Source of the DNA: Halopseudomonas maritima
GTDB lineage: Bacteria; Pseudomonadota; Gammaproteobacteria; Pseudomonadales; Pseudomonadaceae
Assembly (NCBI RefSeq): GCF_021545785.1
Contig: NZ_CP079801.1
Coordinates: 682,001 to 746,000, forward strand
DNA length: 64,000 nt
Direction of reading: 5' to 3'
The position numbers were made by a program, and so were the translations under genes. Positions 1-9,655 of this stretch are shown here, piece by piece; within the stretch, counting starts at the first letter, position 1, and each line of letters starts with the position of its first letter. Under the pieces are notes generated by a model. That model saw only the letters and a program-made list of their open reading frames with translations, did no database searches and was not told the DNA's origin.

Positions 1-6
1 AGACTA

Positions 7-282
7 TCAAACTTCAATATCGACCAGCAGCCCCTTGTCCGGCAGGTCCAGCCCCTCGCCATCCTGCCCCTGCGCCTGTTGTGGGGGAGGCTCCCGCCGG
101 GTGCCTGCCTTGCGCTTGCCACGCCTACGGTCCGGCCAGCGCCCACGATCGCTGTGGCGCCGTTCCACCTGAGGGGTTGCCGTATCCCGCAGCGGCTCAC
201 TGGCCGCCGAGGGCTTCACCTCGCGACTGGTTTTAACCGCATCATTCTGGGCACCAGCTGGCGGTAATCCGGGTATCAGCAT
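7..282 (-). CDS. hypothetical basic, low-complexity protein
   Basis: This is a 91-residue protein that I do not recognise. It is rich in Arg, Pro and Gln, with an Arg/Lys cluster in the middle (about residues 40-65) and an acidic, hydrophobic tail ending LLVDIEV. There is no signal peptide or membrane segment. The main support for a real gene is the strong ribosome binding site AGGGGGTGG just upstream of the ATG and its divergent position relative to rapA. Composition suggests a largely disordered protein, possibly nucleic-acid binding; that is inference only. Confidence 0.5.
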   Translation of the reverse strand: MLIPGLPPAGAQNDAVKTSREVKPSAASEPLRDTATPQVERRHSDRGRWPDRRRGKRKAGTRREPPPQQAQGQDGEGLDLPDKGLLVDIEV

Positions 283-508
283 GATCCACCCCCTAAGTGG
301 CTTCCGTAAAAAACGACCGACTACACTGTTGTATCGACTGCCAAATCCTTGGCTTTAAGCATACGAAAGTGACGCAACACACAAATTGGATATTTTTTAA
401 CCAACCTAACTGTCCCATCAGCGTCGACCAAAGGCAAGTCGCCGGTTCCGGGATGGCAGGTGATCGGGTACGATATGCGCCCTTTTTCGGCACCATCAGG
501 AGAGTGGC

Positions 509-3349
509 ATGACGGTTTTTATCCCGGGACAGCGCTGGGTCAGTGACAGCGAAGCAGAACTGGGGCTGGGCACCGTCCTGTCACAGGATGACCGCGTGGT
601 GATTGTGCTGTATCCGGCCAGCGGTGAAACCCGCCACTACGCCCTGCGCAACGCCCCACTGACTCGCGTGCGCTTCAGCCCGGGCGACGCCATCAGCCAC
701 CATGAGGGCTGGCAACTGGTGGTCAGCGACGTCAGCGAGGCCGACGGCCTGCTGGTTTACCAAGGGCTACGTGAAGATGGCGAGAGCGCCAGCTTCCCGG
801 AAACCATGTTGGACAACTTCATTCAGTTTCGTCTTGCCAGTGACCGCCTGTTTGCCAGCCAGATTGACCCGCTGCCCTGGTTCAGCCTGCGTTTTGAAAG
901 TCTGCGCCACTATTGCCGTATCCAGCGCTCGCCGCTGCTGGGTCTGGCCGGGGTACGTACCCAGCCAATCGGCCACCAGCTGCACATTGCCCGCGACGTA
1001 GCCGATCGCATGGCGCCCCGCGTGCTGCTGGCCGACGAGGTTGGCCTGGGCAAGACCATTGAAGCCGGCCTGATCCTGCATCGCCAGTTGCAGACCGGCC
1101 GCGTGCGTCGGGTATTGATCGTGGTGCCGGAAAACCTGCAGCACCAATGGCTGGTCGAAATGCGCCGCCGCTTCAACCTGCAGTTCGCTCTGTTCAATGC
1201 CGACCGCTGCGACGGCGCCGACAGCAATCCCTTTGAAGAAGAGCAGCTGGCGCTGGTAGCGCTGGAGTTTCTGCTGGAAAACCCCAGCGCGCAGGACCAC
1301 CTGCTGCAGGCCGACTGGGACCTGCTGGTGGTAGACGAAGCCCACCACTTGGTCTGGCATGAGGACAACCCCAGCCCCGAGTACGCGCTGGTCGACACCC
1401 TGGCCCGCCAGACCCCGGCCGTGCTGCTGCTCACCGCCACACCGGAGCAGCTGGGCCAGGCCAGCCACTTCGCGCGCCTGCGGCTGCTCGACCCAGACCG
1501 CTTCCACAGCCTGGAGGACTTTGTCCAGGAAGCTGAACGCTATCAGCCAGTGGCCGAGGCGGTGCAGCACCTGCTGGAACAGGATCAGCTCAGCAGCGAA
1601 GACCGCAGCGCCATCGCCGGCTGGCTCGGCGATAGCGCCACCGCGCTGTTCGCCACACTGGATAAGGGCGGCGATGACGCCCCGGCCGCGCGCGACAGCC
1701 TGGTGCGTCAGCTGCTCGACCGGCACGGCACCGGCCGCGTGCTCTACCGCAACACCCGTGCCGCGATTGCCGGCTTTCCCGAGCGCGACCTGCACGCCTA
1801 CCCACTGCCCTGCCCCGCGCAATACCACGACCTTGAGGGTCAGGTGGCGCTCTATCCCGAGCAACCACTGCAAGCCGACTTTGATGGTCAGGGACAGCCC
1901 TGGTGGCAAGCCGATCCGCGCGTCGAGTGGCTGATCGACACCCTCAAGCTGCTCAAGCGCAACAAGGTGCTGGTGATCTGCGCCCACGCAGAGACTGCTC
2001 TGGACCTGGAGGACGCCCTGCGCATCCGCAGTGGCATCCCCGCGACCGTGTTCCACGAGGGCATGAGCATCGTTGAGCGCGATCGCGCAGCGGCCTTCTT
2101 CGCCGATGAAGAATTTGGCGCCCAGGTGCTGATCTGCTCCGAAATCGGCAGCGAGGGCCGCAACTTCCAGTTCGCCCACCATCTGGTGATGTTTGACCTG
2201 CCTACCCACCCGGATTTGCTGGAGCAGCGCATCGGCCGACTGGACCGTATCGGTCAGCAGCACCGTATCCAGCTGCACATCCCGTATCTGGAGGGCACCG
2301 CCCAGGCGCACCTGTTCCAGTGGTACGACCAGGCGCTGAACGCCTTCCGCGCGACCTGCCCCACCGGCAACGCGCTGCAGCACAGTTATGGTCGCGAGCT
2401 GCTGCAACACCTGGACCACCCCGCTCAGGACGGCTGGGACACGCTCATTGAGCGCGCCCGCAACGAGCGCCAAGCCCTGGAGCAGGAGCTGCACAACGGC
2501 CGCGACCGCCTGCTGGAGCTGCACTCGCGCGGCCTGGCCGACGCCGAGCAAATGATTGACGCCATCGCCAAACAGGACAGTGACTTCCAGCTGCCCATTT
2601 ATATGGAGCGCCTGTTCGATGTCTTCGGGGTAGACAGCGAAGACCACTCCGACAACGCGCTGATTCTGCGCCCCGGTGAGCGCATGCTTGATGCCGGCTT
2701 CCCGCTGGGGAACGACGAGGGTGTCACCGTCACCTACGACCGCGACACCGCCCTGTCACGCGAAGACATGCAGTTTCTGACCTGGGAGCACCCCATGCTG
2801 CAAGGCGGTATGGACCTGGTGCTGTCCGGCAGCATGGGCAACAGCGCTGTTGGCCTGCTGAAAAACAAGGCCCTGAAGCCCGGCACCATGCTGCTTGAAT
2901 GCATCTATGTCTGCGAAGCCGTTGCCCCGCGGGCCCTGCAGCTGCAGCGCGTGCTGCCGCCCACGCCAATTCGCTGCCTGTTGGACATCAACGGCAACAA
3001 CCTGGCGGGCAAAGTCAGCTTTGACACCCTGGACGGGCAGATCGAATCGCTGCCGCGACAGCTGGCGGTGAAAGTCGCCAAGACCCAGCGCGAGCAGGTC
3101 GAGGGCCTGCTGAACAAGGCCGAAAAGGCGGCTGACGCGCAGCACCGCCAATTGGTCGACGACGCTCGCGCCCAGTTGCGCACCGAGCTGGAGGAAGAAA
3201 TTGATCGACTCAAGGCGCTGCAGCAGGTCAACCCGCTGGTACGCGACGATGAGATCAAGGCACTGCAATTGCGGCTGGGCGAAGGCGACCTGGTGCTGCA
3301 GCAGGCCAAGCTGCGCCTGGACGCTATTCGAGTGTTGGTGGCAGGCTGA
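509..3349 (+). CDS. rapA: RNA polymerase-associated ATPase RapA (SWI2/SNF2 family)
   Basis: RapA binds RNA polymerase and uses ATP to recycle it after transcription. The 946-residue length matches the family. N-terminal Tudor-like domains precede the helicase core: Walker A DEVGLGKT at 176-183, DEAH at 276-279, and the C-terminal helicase motif with the IGRLDRIGQ signature near residue 580. The C-terminal third has a charged coiled-coil-like stretch. AGGAGAG precedes the ATG. The last 26 bp overlap the 3' end of the convergent patatin gene. Confidence 0.96.
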   Translation: MTVFIPGQRWVSDSEAELGLGTVLSQDDRVVIVLYPASGETRHYALRNAPLTRVRFSPGDAISHHEGWQLVVSDVSEADGLLVYQGLREDGESASFPETMLDNFIQFRLASDRLFASQIDPLPWFSLRFESLRHYCRIQRSPLLGLAGVRTQPIGHQLHIARDVADRMAPRVLLADEVGLGKTIEAGLILHRQLQTGRVRRVLIVVPENLQHQWLVEMRRRFNLQFALFNADRCDGADSNPFEEEQLALVALEFLLENPSAQDHLLQADWDLLVVDEAHHLVWHEDNPSPEYALVDTLARQTPAVLLLTATPEQLGQASHFARLRLLDPDRFHSLEDFVQEAERYQPVAEAVQHLLEQDQLSSEDRSAIAGWLGDSATALFATLDKGGDDAPAARDSLVRQLLDRHGTGRVLYRNTRAAIAGFPERDLHAYPLPCPAQYHDLEGQVALYPEQPLQADFDGQGQPWWQADPRVEWLIDTLKLLKRNKVLVICAHAETALDLEDALRIRSGIPATVFHEGMSIVERDRAAAFFADEEFGAQVLICSEIGSEGRNFQFAHHLVMFDLPTHPDLLEQRIGRLDRIGQQHRIQLHIPYLEGTAQAHLFQWYDQALNAFRATCPTGNALQHSYGRELLQHLDHPAQDGWDTLIERARNERQALEQELHNGRDRLLELHSRGLADAEQMIDAIAKQDSDFQLPIYMERLFDVFGVDSEDHSDNALILRPGERMLDAGFPLGNDEGVTVTYDRDTALSREDMQFLTWEHPMLQGGMDLVLSGSMGNSAVGLLKNKALKPGTMLLECIYVCEAVAPRALQLQRVLPPTPIRCLLDINGNNLAGKVSFDTLDGQIESLPRQLAVKVAKTQREQVEGLLNKAEKAADAQHRQLVDDARAQLRTELEEEIDRLKALQQVNPLVRDDEIKALQLRLGEGDLVLQQAKLRLDAIRVLVAG

Positions 3350-4499
3350 GGAAGCGCTGCAACTGATCACGCTTGGCCAACGCATCACGGCGGCCAAGCG
3401 CGATCAGCTCGCGGGTGTAATCGGCTTCAAACAGCAGGTAGCTGACCACGCTGCCGCCTGATGCCCGGGTTACACCACTGCCCCGCAGGAATGCGCGCAA
3501 GCTGCGCGGCAGCAGCTTGCGATGACGCGCAGCAATGATGTCCAGCGGCTCACTGGGTGAAATGATCTCCACGTCCACCTTCCGCAAGCCCTTACCGTTC
3601 ATCCGCGCCCCCACCGGCAGATAGTCGGCAAGCTTGTTCATGCGCTCGAGCAGCTCGATATCCGCTTCCAGATTATCGACAAAGGTGCTGCTGAGCAGAT
3701 GTCCGCCAATCTGCGCCAAGGTCGGCGGCAAGGCGGTGCGCAAACGCGGGCCACGCCGACCACCGGCCGGCTGATTAGCCAGGTTATCTGACACTCCGAT
3801 TACCAACACCCGGTTGGCGCCGAGGTGCAATGCCGGGCTGATGGGCGCCTGCTGGCGTACCGCGCCATCCCCAAACCATTCTCGATTGAGCTGCACCGGC
3901 GGAAAGACCAGAGGAATCGCCGAGGAGGCCATCAGGTGCTCCAGCCCCAGCCGGGTCTGCACGCCAACGCGGCGATGCCGAGACCAGGGCTGAATACGCT
4001 CGCGCCCCTGATAAAAGCTGACCGACTCCGCCGACTGATAACCAAAGGCGTTGACCGACACCGCCCGCAACAGACCTGCCTGCAACGCCTCATCAACCTG
4101 CCCGAAATGCAGGGTGCGTTGCAGCAGACGGCGCAATGGCGCGTTGTCGAGCAGCGCCGTCGGCTGCTTGCTCGGCGCTCCCAGCAAATTGGCCCTGACC
4201 CAGCGCCAGGCCTGCGCCGAGACACCTGGCCAGTCACTGCGATAAACCTGATCACAGGAAAACGCCGACCAGACCTGCTGCAAACGCGCCACCCCGGCGC
4301 CAAAGTTGTGCGCATTGGTCGCCAGTGCCAGCGCGTTGATCGCCCCCGCCGAGGTACCACAGATCACCGGAAAGGGGTTGCTGGCGCCGTCCGGCAGCAA
4401 CTCCGCCAGCACCGACAGTACGCCCACCTGATAGGCTGCACGCGCGCCACCACCTGACAGGATCAGCCCGGTACAGGCGCCACTGGTCTGCTCCAGCAT
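3324..4499 (-). CDS. patatin-like phospholipase
   Basis: A patatin-fold serine lipase/acyl hydrolase of 391 residues. The Gly-rich oxyanion loop SGGGARAAYQVG lies at 15-26, the nucleophile elbow GTSAG at 48-52 (Ser50), and the dyad aspartate in FGDGA at 209-213. No signal peptide is visible, so it is probably cytosolic or membrane-associated. Its ATG overlaps the stop of the upstream acyltransferase gene by one base (TGATG), so the two are probably translationally coupled and may both act in lipid remodelling. The substrate is unknown. Confidence 0.9.
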   Translation of the reverse strand: MLEQTSGACTGLILSGGGARAAYQVGVLSVLAELLPDGASNPFPVICGTSAGAINALALATNAHNFGAGVARLQQVWSAFSCDQVYRSDWPGVSAQAWRWVRANLLGAPSKQPTALLDNAPLRRLLQRTLHFGQVDEALQAGLLRAVSVNAFGYQSAESVSFYQGRERIQPWSRHRRVGVQTRLGLEHLMASSAIPLVFPPVQLNREWFGDGAVRQQAPISPALHLGANRVLVIGVSDNLANQPAGGRRGPRLRTALPPTLAQIGGHLLSSTFVDNLEADIELLERMNKLADYLPVGARMNGKGLRKVDVEIISPSEPLDIIAARHRKLLPRSLRAFLRGSGVTRASGGSVVSYLLFEADYTRELIALGRRDALAKRDQLQRFLSLPPTLE

Positions 4500-5458
4500 C
4501 AGCTGCGCCGCGCCCTGCGCTTGCGCCGACGGCGCTTGGCGTAGGGCCTGGGCTCACCCTCCGGGCGGGTCTTGAAGCGTCTGTGCACCCACATGTACTG
4601 ATCCGGCTGTGCGCTGATTGCCTGCTCGACCCACTGATTGATGCGCTGCGCATCGGCCGTTTCGTTTTCGCCCGGAAAACCCTCAAGCGCGGGGTGCACT
4701 GTCAGGCGATAGCCGCTGCCATCGGCCAGGCGGGTTTGGGTAAAGGGCACCACCTGCGCCTTGCCCAGCCGCGCAAAGGTACTGGTCGCGGTGACCGTCG
4801 CCGCCGTCACACCGAACAACGGAACAAAGACACTGGCCTTGCGACCATAGTCCTGGTCCGGCGCGTACCAGATCGCCCGGCCCGAACGCAGCGAGCGCAG
4901 CATGCTGCGTACGTCTTCGCGCTCGACCGCCTTGGCATCCAGGTTATGCCGCTCACGACCACGGCGCTGGACAAAATCAAAGGCCGCATTGCGGTGCTCG
5001 CGATACATACCGTCAATGGTCACCGCCTGACTCAGCAGCGCTGCGCCAATCTCCAGGGTGGTGAAGTGCAGCGACATCAGAACCACGCCCTGGCCCTGGG
5101 CCGCCGCGTCGTTCAGATGTTCCAGCCCTTCGATATGGGCCAGGCGCGCCAGCCGCTGTCGCGGCCACCACCAGGCCATGGCCATCTCGAACAGCGCAAT
5201 ACCATTTGACGCGAAATTCTCTCGCAGCAGGCGCTCACGGGCGATCTCGGACATTTCGGGAAAACACAGCGCCAGGTTGATTCGCGCCACTTCACGGCGG
5301 TCACTCATCAGATGAAACATGCCCGAGCCGAGCAGGCGACCCAACCCCAGCAGCCAACGATAAGGTAGCTGCACCACCAGCCAGAGCAGACCCAGCCCCA
5401 ACCAGAGCAGCCAGTAGCGCGGATGCAGCAATGCGGTGGAAAAACCAGGACGATCCAT
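4499..5458 (-). CDS. lpxL: lipid A late acyltransferase (HtrB/LpxL family)
   Basis: An inner-membrane acyltransferase that adds a secondary acyl chain (laurate in the model enzyme) to lipid A. One N-terminal membrane segment (about residues 16-40) is followed by the catalytic HX4E motif HFTTLE. The C-terminus is a very basic Arg/Lys tail. I chose the second Met (MDRPGF) because family members begin this way; an ATG four codons upstream (5470) is the alternative, and neither has a clear ribosome binding site. It is followed directly by the patatin gene and diverges from minC. Confidence 0.88.
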   Translation of the reverse strand: MDRPGFSTALLHPRYWLLWLGLGLLWLVVQLPYRWLLGLGRLLGSGMFHLMSDRREVARINLALCFPEMSEIARERLLRENFASNGIALFEMAMAWWWPRQRLARLAHIEGLEHLNDAAAQGQGVVLMSLHFTTLEIGAALLSQAVTIDGMYREHRNAAFDFVQRRGRERHNLDAKAVEREDVRSMLRSLRSGRAIWYAPDQDYGRKASVFVPLFGVTAATVTATSTFARLGKAQVVPFTQTRLADGSGYRLTVHPALEGFPGENETADAQRINQWVEQAISAQPDQYMWVHRRFKTRPEGEPRPYAKRRRRKRRARRS

Positions 5459-5509
5459 CAGCCAGCCCATTCAGCGAAAACCCACATTCTAACCAAGGCG
5501 CACGCAGCT

Positions 5510-5537
5510 TGCGATCTGTGGGGTCAATCTATATAAG
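5510..5537 (+). promoter_or_regulatory. candidate sigma-70 promoter for minCDE
   Basis: TTGCGA (5510-5515) and TATAAG (5532-5537) are separated by 16 bases and lie 33 bases before the minC start. This is a visual match only. Confidence 0.4.
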
Positions 5538-5569
5538 GAAGCGCTGATTCTTTGTGAACTGGATGGACC

Positions 5570-6343
5570 ATGACTGCTGATACTACCCTCGACCTGCTCG
5601 ACAACGACCCGGTATTTCACCTCAAGGGCGGCATGCTGACGATGACGCTGGTCGAGCTGATTCGCCTGGCGCCGGAGCAGTTCGCCAGACAACTGGCCGA
5701 GAAGGTAGAACAAGCGCCCAATTTCTTCGTCGATACCCCGGTGGTAATTGCGCTGGACAAACTGAGCGAGCCGCTGAGCGATATGACCCTGCGGCACCTG
5801 CTCAGCATCTGCCGAGACCACGGCCTGCAGCCGGTCGCCCTGCGCGGCGGAGAGGATTTTCGCGCGCTGGCGGGCAACGCCGACATGGTACTGCTGCCAC
5901 CAGGCCGGCAGCGTGAAAAGCCGATTGACGTAGCCGCAGAGCCTGCGCCCAAGCCGGCTGCCAAGCCCGCACCGGCGCCTGCTCCCAGCCCCGCCGCCCC
6001 TGCACCTGTCTCAGCTGGCGCCGGCAAGATCATCACCGAGCCGGTGCGCGGCGGCCAGCAGATCTACGCGCGCGGCGGAGATCTGATTGTGATGGCGCCG
6101 GTCAGCGCCGGCGCCGAGCTACTGGCCGACGGCCACATCCACGTCTACGGCCCGCTGCGCGGCCGCGCACTGGCCGGCGTGCAAGGCAACCAGCAGGCAC
6201 GCATCTTCTGCCAGAGCCTGGAAGCCGAGCTGGTTTCCATCGCCGGCCAGTACAAGGTTGCCGAGGATCTGCGCAAGCAACAGTGGAAAGCGCCCGTACA
6301 GATCAGTCTGGAGGGTGACAGCTTGAAGATAACCGGGCTTTAA
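5570..6343 (+). CDS. minC: septum site-determining protein MinC
   Basis: MinC inhibits FtsZ assembly away from midcell in partnership with MinD. The 257-residue protein has an N-terminal FtsZ-inhibitory domain (about 1-110), an Ala/Pro/Lys linker (about 125-152), and a C-terminal beta-helix domain starting at the conserved KIITEPVRGGQQIYA and containing HVYGPLRGRA, which binds MinD. It is the first gene of minC-minD-minE. Confidence 0.96.
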   Translation: MTADTTLDLLDNDPVFHLKGGMLTMTLVELIRLAPEQFARQLAEKVEQAPNFFVDTPVVIALDKLSEPLSDMTLRHLLSICRDHGLQPVALRGGEDFRALAGNADMVLLPPGRQREKPIDVAAEPAPKPAAKPAPAPAPSPAAPAPVSAGAGKIITEPVRGGQQIYARGGDLIVMAPVSAGAELLADGHIHVYGPLRGRALAGVQGNQQARIFCQSLEAELVSIAGQYKVAEDLRKQQWKAPVQISLEGDSLKITGL

Positions 6344-6480
6344 CAGATACTGTCCTCCCATTCGGGGCGCCCGATTTCTCTGGTCTGTGACCGAGTTCCG
6401 CAGCCTTGCATCCACGTCGGGAACCATCACCGCCCGACGTAATCCACTATCAGACATTTTTTTTCGACAGGAAGGTCATT

Positions 6481-7290
6481 TTGGCAAAGATCATCGTTGT
6501 CACATCAGGCAAGGGCGGGGTGGGCAAAACAACCACCAGTGCCGCCATCGGTACCGGGCTGGCCCTGCGCGGTTTCAAAACCGTCATCGTCGACTTTGAC
6601 GTCGGCCTGCGTAACCTCGACCTGATCATGGGCTGCGAACGCCGTGTGGTTTACGACTTCGTCAATCTGATCAACGGCGATTCCAACATGAATCAGACGC
6701 TGATCAAGGACAAGCGTTCGGAGAACCTGTTCATCCTGCCGGCCTCCCAGACCCGCGACAAGGACGCCCTCACCCCGGAAGGCGTTGAGCGCGTACTGGA
6801 AGAACTGAAAGAAAACTTCGATTACATCGTCTGCGACTCCCCTGCCGGCATCGAGAAAGGCGCCCACCTGGCCATGTACTTTGCCGATGAGGCCGTCGTA
6901 GTGACCAACCCGGAAGTCTCATCGGTGCGTGACTCAGACCGGATTCTGGGCCTGCTTTCCAGCAAGTCGCGTCGCGCCGAAAATGGCGAGAAAATTAAAG
7001 AGCACCTGCTGCTGACCCGCTACAACCCCGAACGTGTCGAGAACGGCGAAATGCTGTCGGTAGCCGATGTCGAAGACATCCTGTCTATTCCGCTGCTGGG
7101 CGTCATTCCCGAATCGCAAGCGGTTCTCAAGGCCTCCAACCAGGGCGTGCCGGTCATCATGGACGACAAGAGCGACGCCGGTCAGGCCTACAGCGACGCC
7201 GTAGAGCGTTTGCTTGGCAAGGACGTTGCGCACCGCTTCCTCGAAGCACAGAAGAAGGGCCTGTTGCAGCGCCTGTTCGGAGGGCGTTAA
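6481..7290 (+). CDS. minD: septum site-determining ATPase MinD
   Basis: A membrane-cycling ATPase that recruits MinC and is released by MinE. The deviant Walker A GKGGVGKTT sits at residues 10-18, and the C-terminal amphipathic membrane helix (KKGLLQRLFGG) is present. I place the start at TTG 6481 because it has a good site (AGGAAGG) and gives the canonical MAKIIVVTSGKGG N-terminus and 269 residues. The ATG-less extension upstream to 6406 is not family-like. minE begins immediately after its stop codon. Confidence 0.96.
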   Translation: MAKIIVVTSGKGGVGKTTTSAAIGTGLALRGFKTVIVDFDVGLRNLDLIMGCERRVVYDFVNLINGDSNMNQTLIKDKRSENLFILPASQTRDKDALTPEGVERVLEELKENFDYIVCDSPAGIEKGAHLAMYFADEAVVVTNPEVSSVRDSDRILGLLSSKSRRAENGEKIKEHLLLTRYNPERVENGEMLSVADVEDILSIPLLGVIPESQAVLKASNQGVPVIMDDKSDAGQAYSDAVERLLGKDVAHRFLEAQKKGLLQRLFGGR

Positions 7291-7548
7291 GTGAGCATTT
7301 TCGATTATTTCCGCGACCGCAAGAAATCGACGCCCGCGTCGATTGCCAAGGAGCGTCTGCAGATCATCGTGGCCCACCAGCGTGGGCAGCGCAATCAGCC
7401 CGACTACCTGCCGCAACTGCAGCAGGAAATCATCGATGTCATCAGCAAGTACGTTTCCATCGACCGCGAGCAGGTGCATGTCGCTCTCGACAACCAGGAT
7501 GATTGCTCGGTCCTCGAACTGAACATCACCCTGCCGGAACGCCCCTGA
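7291..7548 (+). CDS. minE: cell division topological specificity factor MinE
   Basis: MinE (85 residues) stimulates MinD ATPase and drives pole-to-pole oscillation. It starts at a GTG abutting the minD stop, so translation is coupled. The N-terminal membrane-targeting and MinD-contact segment (FDYFRDRKKSTPASIAKERLQ) and the C-terminal dimerisation region (DYLPQLQQEIIDVISKYV) are both present. Confidence 0.95.
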   Translation: MSIFDYFRDRKKSTPASIAKERLQIIVAHQRGQRNQPDYLPQLQQEIIDVISKYVSIDREQVHVALDNQDDCSVLELNITLPERP

Positions 7549-7554
7549 CCAGCC

Positions 7555-7578
7555 GGCGCCACCCACCCGGGTGGCGCC
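7555..7578. terminator. 10-bp perfect hairpin after minE
   Basis: GGCGCCACCC (7555-7564) pairs perfectly with 7569-7578 around the loop ACCC. It lacks a U-tract, and the next gene starts 13 bases later. It may be a weak terminator or an mRNA-stabilising hairpin. Confidence 0.45.
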
Positions 7579-7591
7579 CTCCGGAAGACCC

Positions 7592-8227
7592 ATGCCACTG
7601 ACCCATATCGGCATCGTGCATCAGGACCCCAGCTTCCTGATCGTCGACAAGCCGACGCTGCTGCTGTCCGTCCCAGGCCGTGCCGAGGACAACAAGGACT
7701 GTCTGATCACCCGCCTGCAGGAAAACGGCTACCCCGAAGCGCGTATCGTGCACCGCCTGGACTGGGAAACCTCCGGCCTGCTGGTGATTGCCCGCAACCC
7801 GGACGCCCACCGCGAGCTGTCACGCCAGTTCCATGATCGCGAGACCGAGAAGGCTTATATCGCCCTGTGCTGGGGCCAGCCAGCGGGCGACGCGGGCCAC
7901 ATTGACCTGCCGCTGCGCTATGATCCTCCCAACAAGCCACGGCATATCGTCGATCACGCGCTTGGCAAGCATGCGCAGACCTTCTGGCGCGTACTGGAGC
8001 GCCATCCGCAGCACTGCCGCGTCGAGCTGACGCCGATCACCGGCCGCTCGCACCAGCTGCGCGTGCACATGCTCGCCATCGGCCACCCGCTGCTTGGCGA
8101 CCGCCTCTACGCTCAAGGCGCCGCGCTGGACGCTTGCCCGCGTCTGGCGCTGCACGCCGCGCGACTGGTCATCAGCCACCCGGAGACGGGCGAGCGCATG
8201 GCATTTGAGAGCCCCTGTCCGTTCTGA
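7592..8227 (+). CDS. rluA: RluA-family pseudouridine synthase
   Basis: Makes pseudouridine in RNA; the family model RluA modifies 23S rRNA U746 and tRNA U32. The signature HRLDWETSG (54-62) holds the catalytic Asp57. The C-terminal RSHQLRVHM segment is also typical. The length (211 residues) fits the RluA class that lacks an S4 domain. The ATG at 7592 is preceded by GGAAG; the upstream GTG in the same frame would begin inside the hairpin. The exact target cannot be read from the sequence. Confidence 0.9.
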   Translation: MPLTHIGIVHQDPSFLIVDKPTLLLSVPGRAEDNKDCLITRLQENGYPEARIVHRLDWETSGLLVIARNPDAHRELSRQFHDRETEKAYIALCWGQPAGDAGHIDLPLRYDPPNKPRHIVDHALGKHAQTFWRVLERHPQHCRVELTPITGRSHQLRVHMLAIGHPLLGDRLYAQGAALDACPRLALHAARLVISHPETGERMAFESPCPF

Positions 8228-8261
8228 GCAGGCGCCCGTCACCCCGTTGCAGGAGAGTTAC

Positions 8262-9557
8262 ATGCAGGACCCAACGCTTCAGGATCTGGCCGATTTCATT
8301 GCCGCCTCCCCCACCCCTTTCCATGCCACCGCCACCCTGCGCACGCGCCTGCTGACTGCCGGCTTTAAGGCGCTGGATGAGCGCAGCGACTGGCACCTGC
8401 AGGCTGGCGGGCGTTATCTGGTGACCCGCAACGACTCCTCGCTGATCGCCTTTCAGCTGGGCAGCGACGGCGCACTGAGCAGCAAAGGCCTGCGCCTGAT
8501 TGGCGCCCACACCGACAGCCCCTGCCTGCGCGTGAAGCCGCAGCCGGAGAAGGACCAGCAAGGGCTCTGGCAACTGGGCGTCGAGATCTACGGCGGCGCC
8601 CTGCTCGCGCCCTGGTTTGATCGCGACCTGTCCCTGGCCGGCCGCGTCACCTTCCGCAACGCTGACGGCGCGCTGGACAGCCGGCTGATCGACTTCCAGC
8701 GCCCTGTCGCGGTGGTGCCCAACCTGGCAATCCACCTGAACCGGGGCGTCAATGATGGTCTGGCCATCAACCCGCAAACCGACATGCCACCCATCCTCGC
8801 CCACAGCCTGGATGGCGGGCGCGACCTGCGCGCCCTGCTAGCCAGCCAACTGGTAAGCGAGCACCCCGACTGCAAGGACGCGCAGGTGCTGGATTACGAG
8901 TTGAGCTTCTATGACACCCAGCGTCCAGCCCAACTGGGGCTCGATGGCGACTTTTTCAGCGCGGCGCGTCTGGACAATTTACTGTCCTGCCACGCAGGTC
9001 TGAGCGCCCTGCTCAATAGCGACGGCGAGCAACCCTGCCTGCTGGTGTGTACCGACCACGAAGAGATTGGCTCCAGCTCCTGCTGTGGCGCCGACGGCCC
9101 CTTCCTGGAAGACGTGCTGCGTCGACTGATCAGCGACGACGCCGAGCGTATTCAGGCGATCCAGCGCTCGCTGCTGGTGTCGGCGGACAACGCCCACGCG
9201 GTGCATCCGAACTTCGCCATGAAGCACGACGAAAACCACGGCCCTCAGCTGAACGCCGGCCCGGTAATCAAGATCAACAACAACCAGCGCTACGCCACCA
9301 ACAGCGAAACCGCCGCCTTCTTCCGCGACCTGTGCGCGCGCACCGAGGTACCAGTGCAAACCTTTGTGGTGCGCAGCGACATGGGCTGTGGCAGCACCAT
9401 TGGCCCGATCACCGCCAGCCGCCTGGGCGTACGCACCGTGGATATCGGCGCGCCGACCTTCGCCATGCACTCGATCCGCGAGTTGGCTGGCAGCCGTGAT
9501 CCGGGGTATTTGATCAGCGTGCTGACAGCGTTCTGCAACAGCGCACAGCTGATCTAA
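8262..9557 (+). CDS. apeB: M18 family aspartyl aminopeptidase
   Basis: A cytosolic two-zinc aminopeptidase that prefers acidic N-terminal residues; 431 residues, normal for the family. Metal and catalytic segments are visible: GAHTDSPCLRVKP, SAARLDNL, TDHEEIGS, SADNAHAVHPN and the final ligand histidine in PTFAMHSIREL. The ATG at 8262 has GGAGAG upstream. The frame stays open upstream into rluA, but that extension is not family-like. Confidence 0.93.
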   Translation: MQDPTLQDLADFIAASPTPFHATATLRTRLLTAGFKALDERSDWHLQAGGRYLVTRNDSSLIAFQLGSDGALSSKGLRLIGAHTDSPCLRVKPQPEKDQQGLWQLGVEIYGGALLAPWFDRDLSLAGRVTFRNADGALDSRLIDFQRPVAVVPNLAIHLNRGVNDGLAINPQTDMPPILAHSLDGGRDLRALLASQLVSEHPDCKDAQVLDYELSFYDTQRPAQLGLDGDFFSAARLDNLLSCHAGLSALLNSDGEQPCLLVCTDHEEIGSSSCCGADGPFLEDVLRRLISDDAERIQAIQRSLLVSADNAHAVHPNFAMKHDENHGPQLNAGPVIKINNNQRYATNSETAAFFRDLCARTEVPVQTFVVRSDMGCGSTIGPITASRLGVRTVDIGAPTFAMHSIRELAGSRDPGYLISVLTAFCNSAQLI

Positions 9558-9601
9558 GCCCCCTTCGCGGGCTAAGCCAACTCCCGCGCAACACCACAAA
9601 A

Positions 9602-9632
9602 AAGCCCCATGCGTCAGCAACGCATGGGGCTT
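9602..9632 (-). terminator. intrinsic terminator between apeB and the oxidoreductase
   Basis: A 12-bp perfect stem (9602-9613 with 9621-9632) has a 7-base loop. On the minus strand it is followed by a run of T (complement of the A-tract around 9598-9603), so it terminates the oxidoreductase gene. It could also serve apeB from the other side. Confidence 0.8.
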
Positions 9633-9655
9633 GATGTGCAGCGCTGGACGAACAA

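Noticed and set aside
767..2647. 626-residue minus-strand ORF inside rapA
   Set aside because: It is a low-information Gln/Val-rich shadow of the rapA coding strand.
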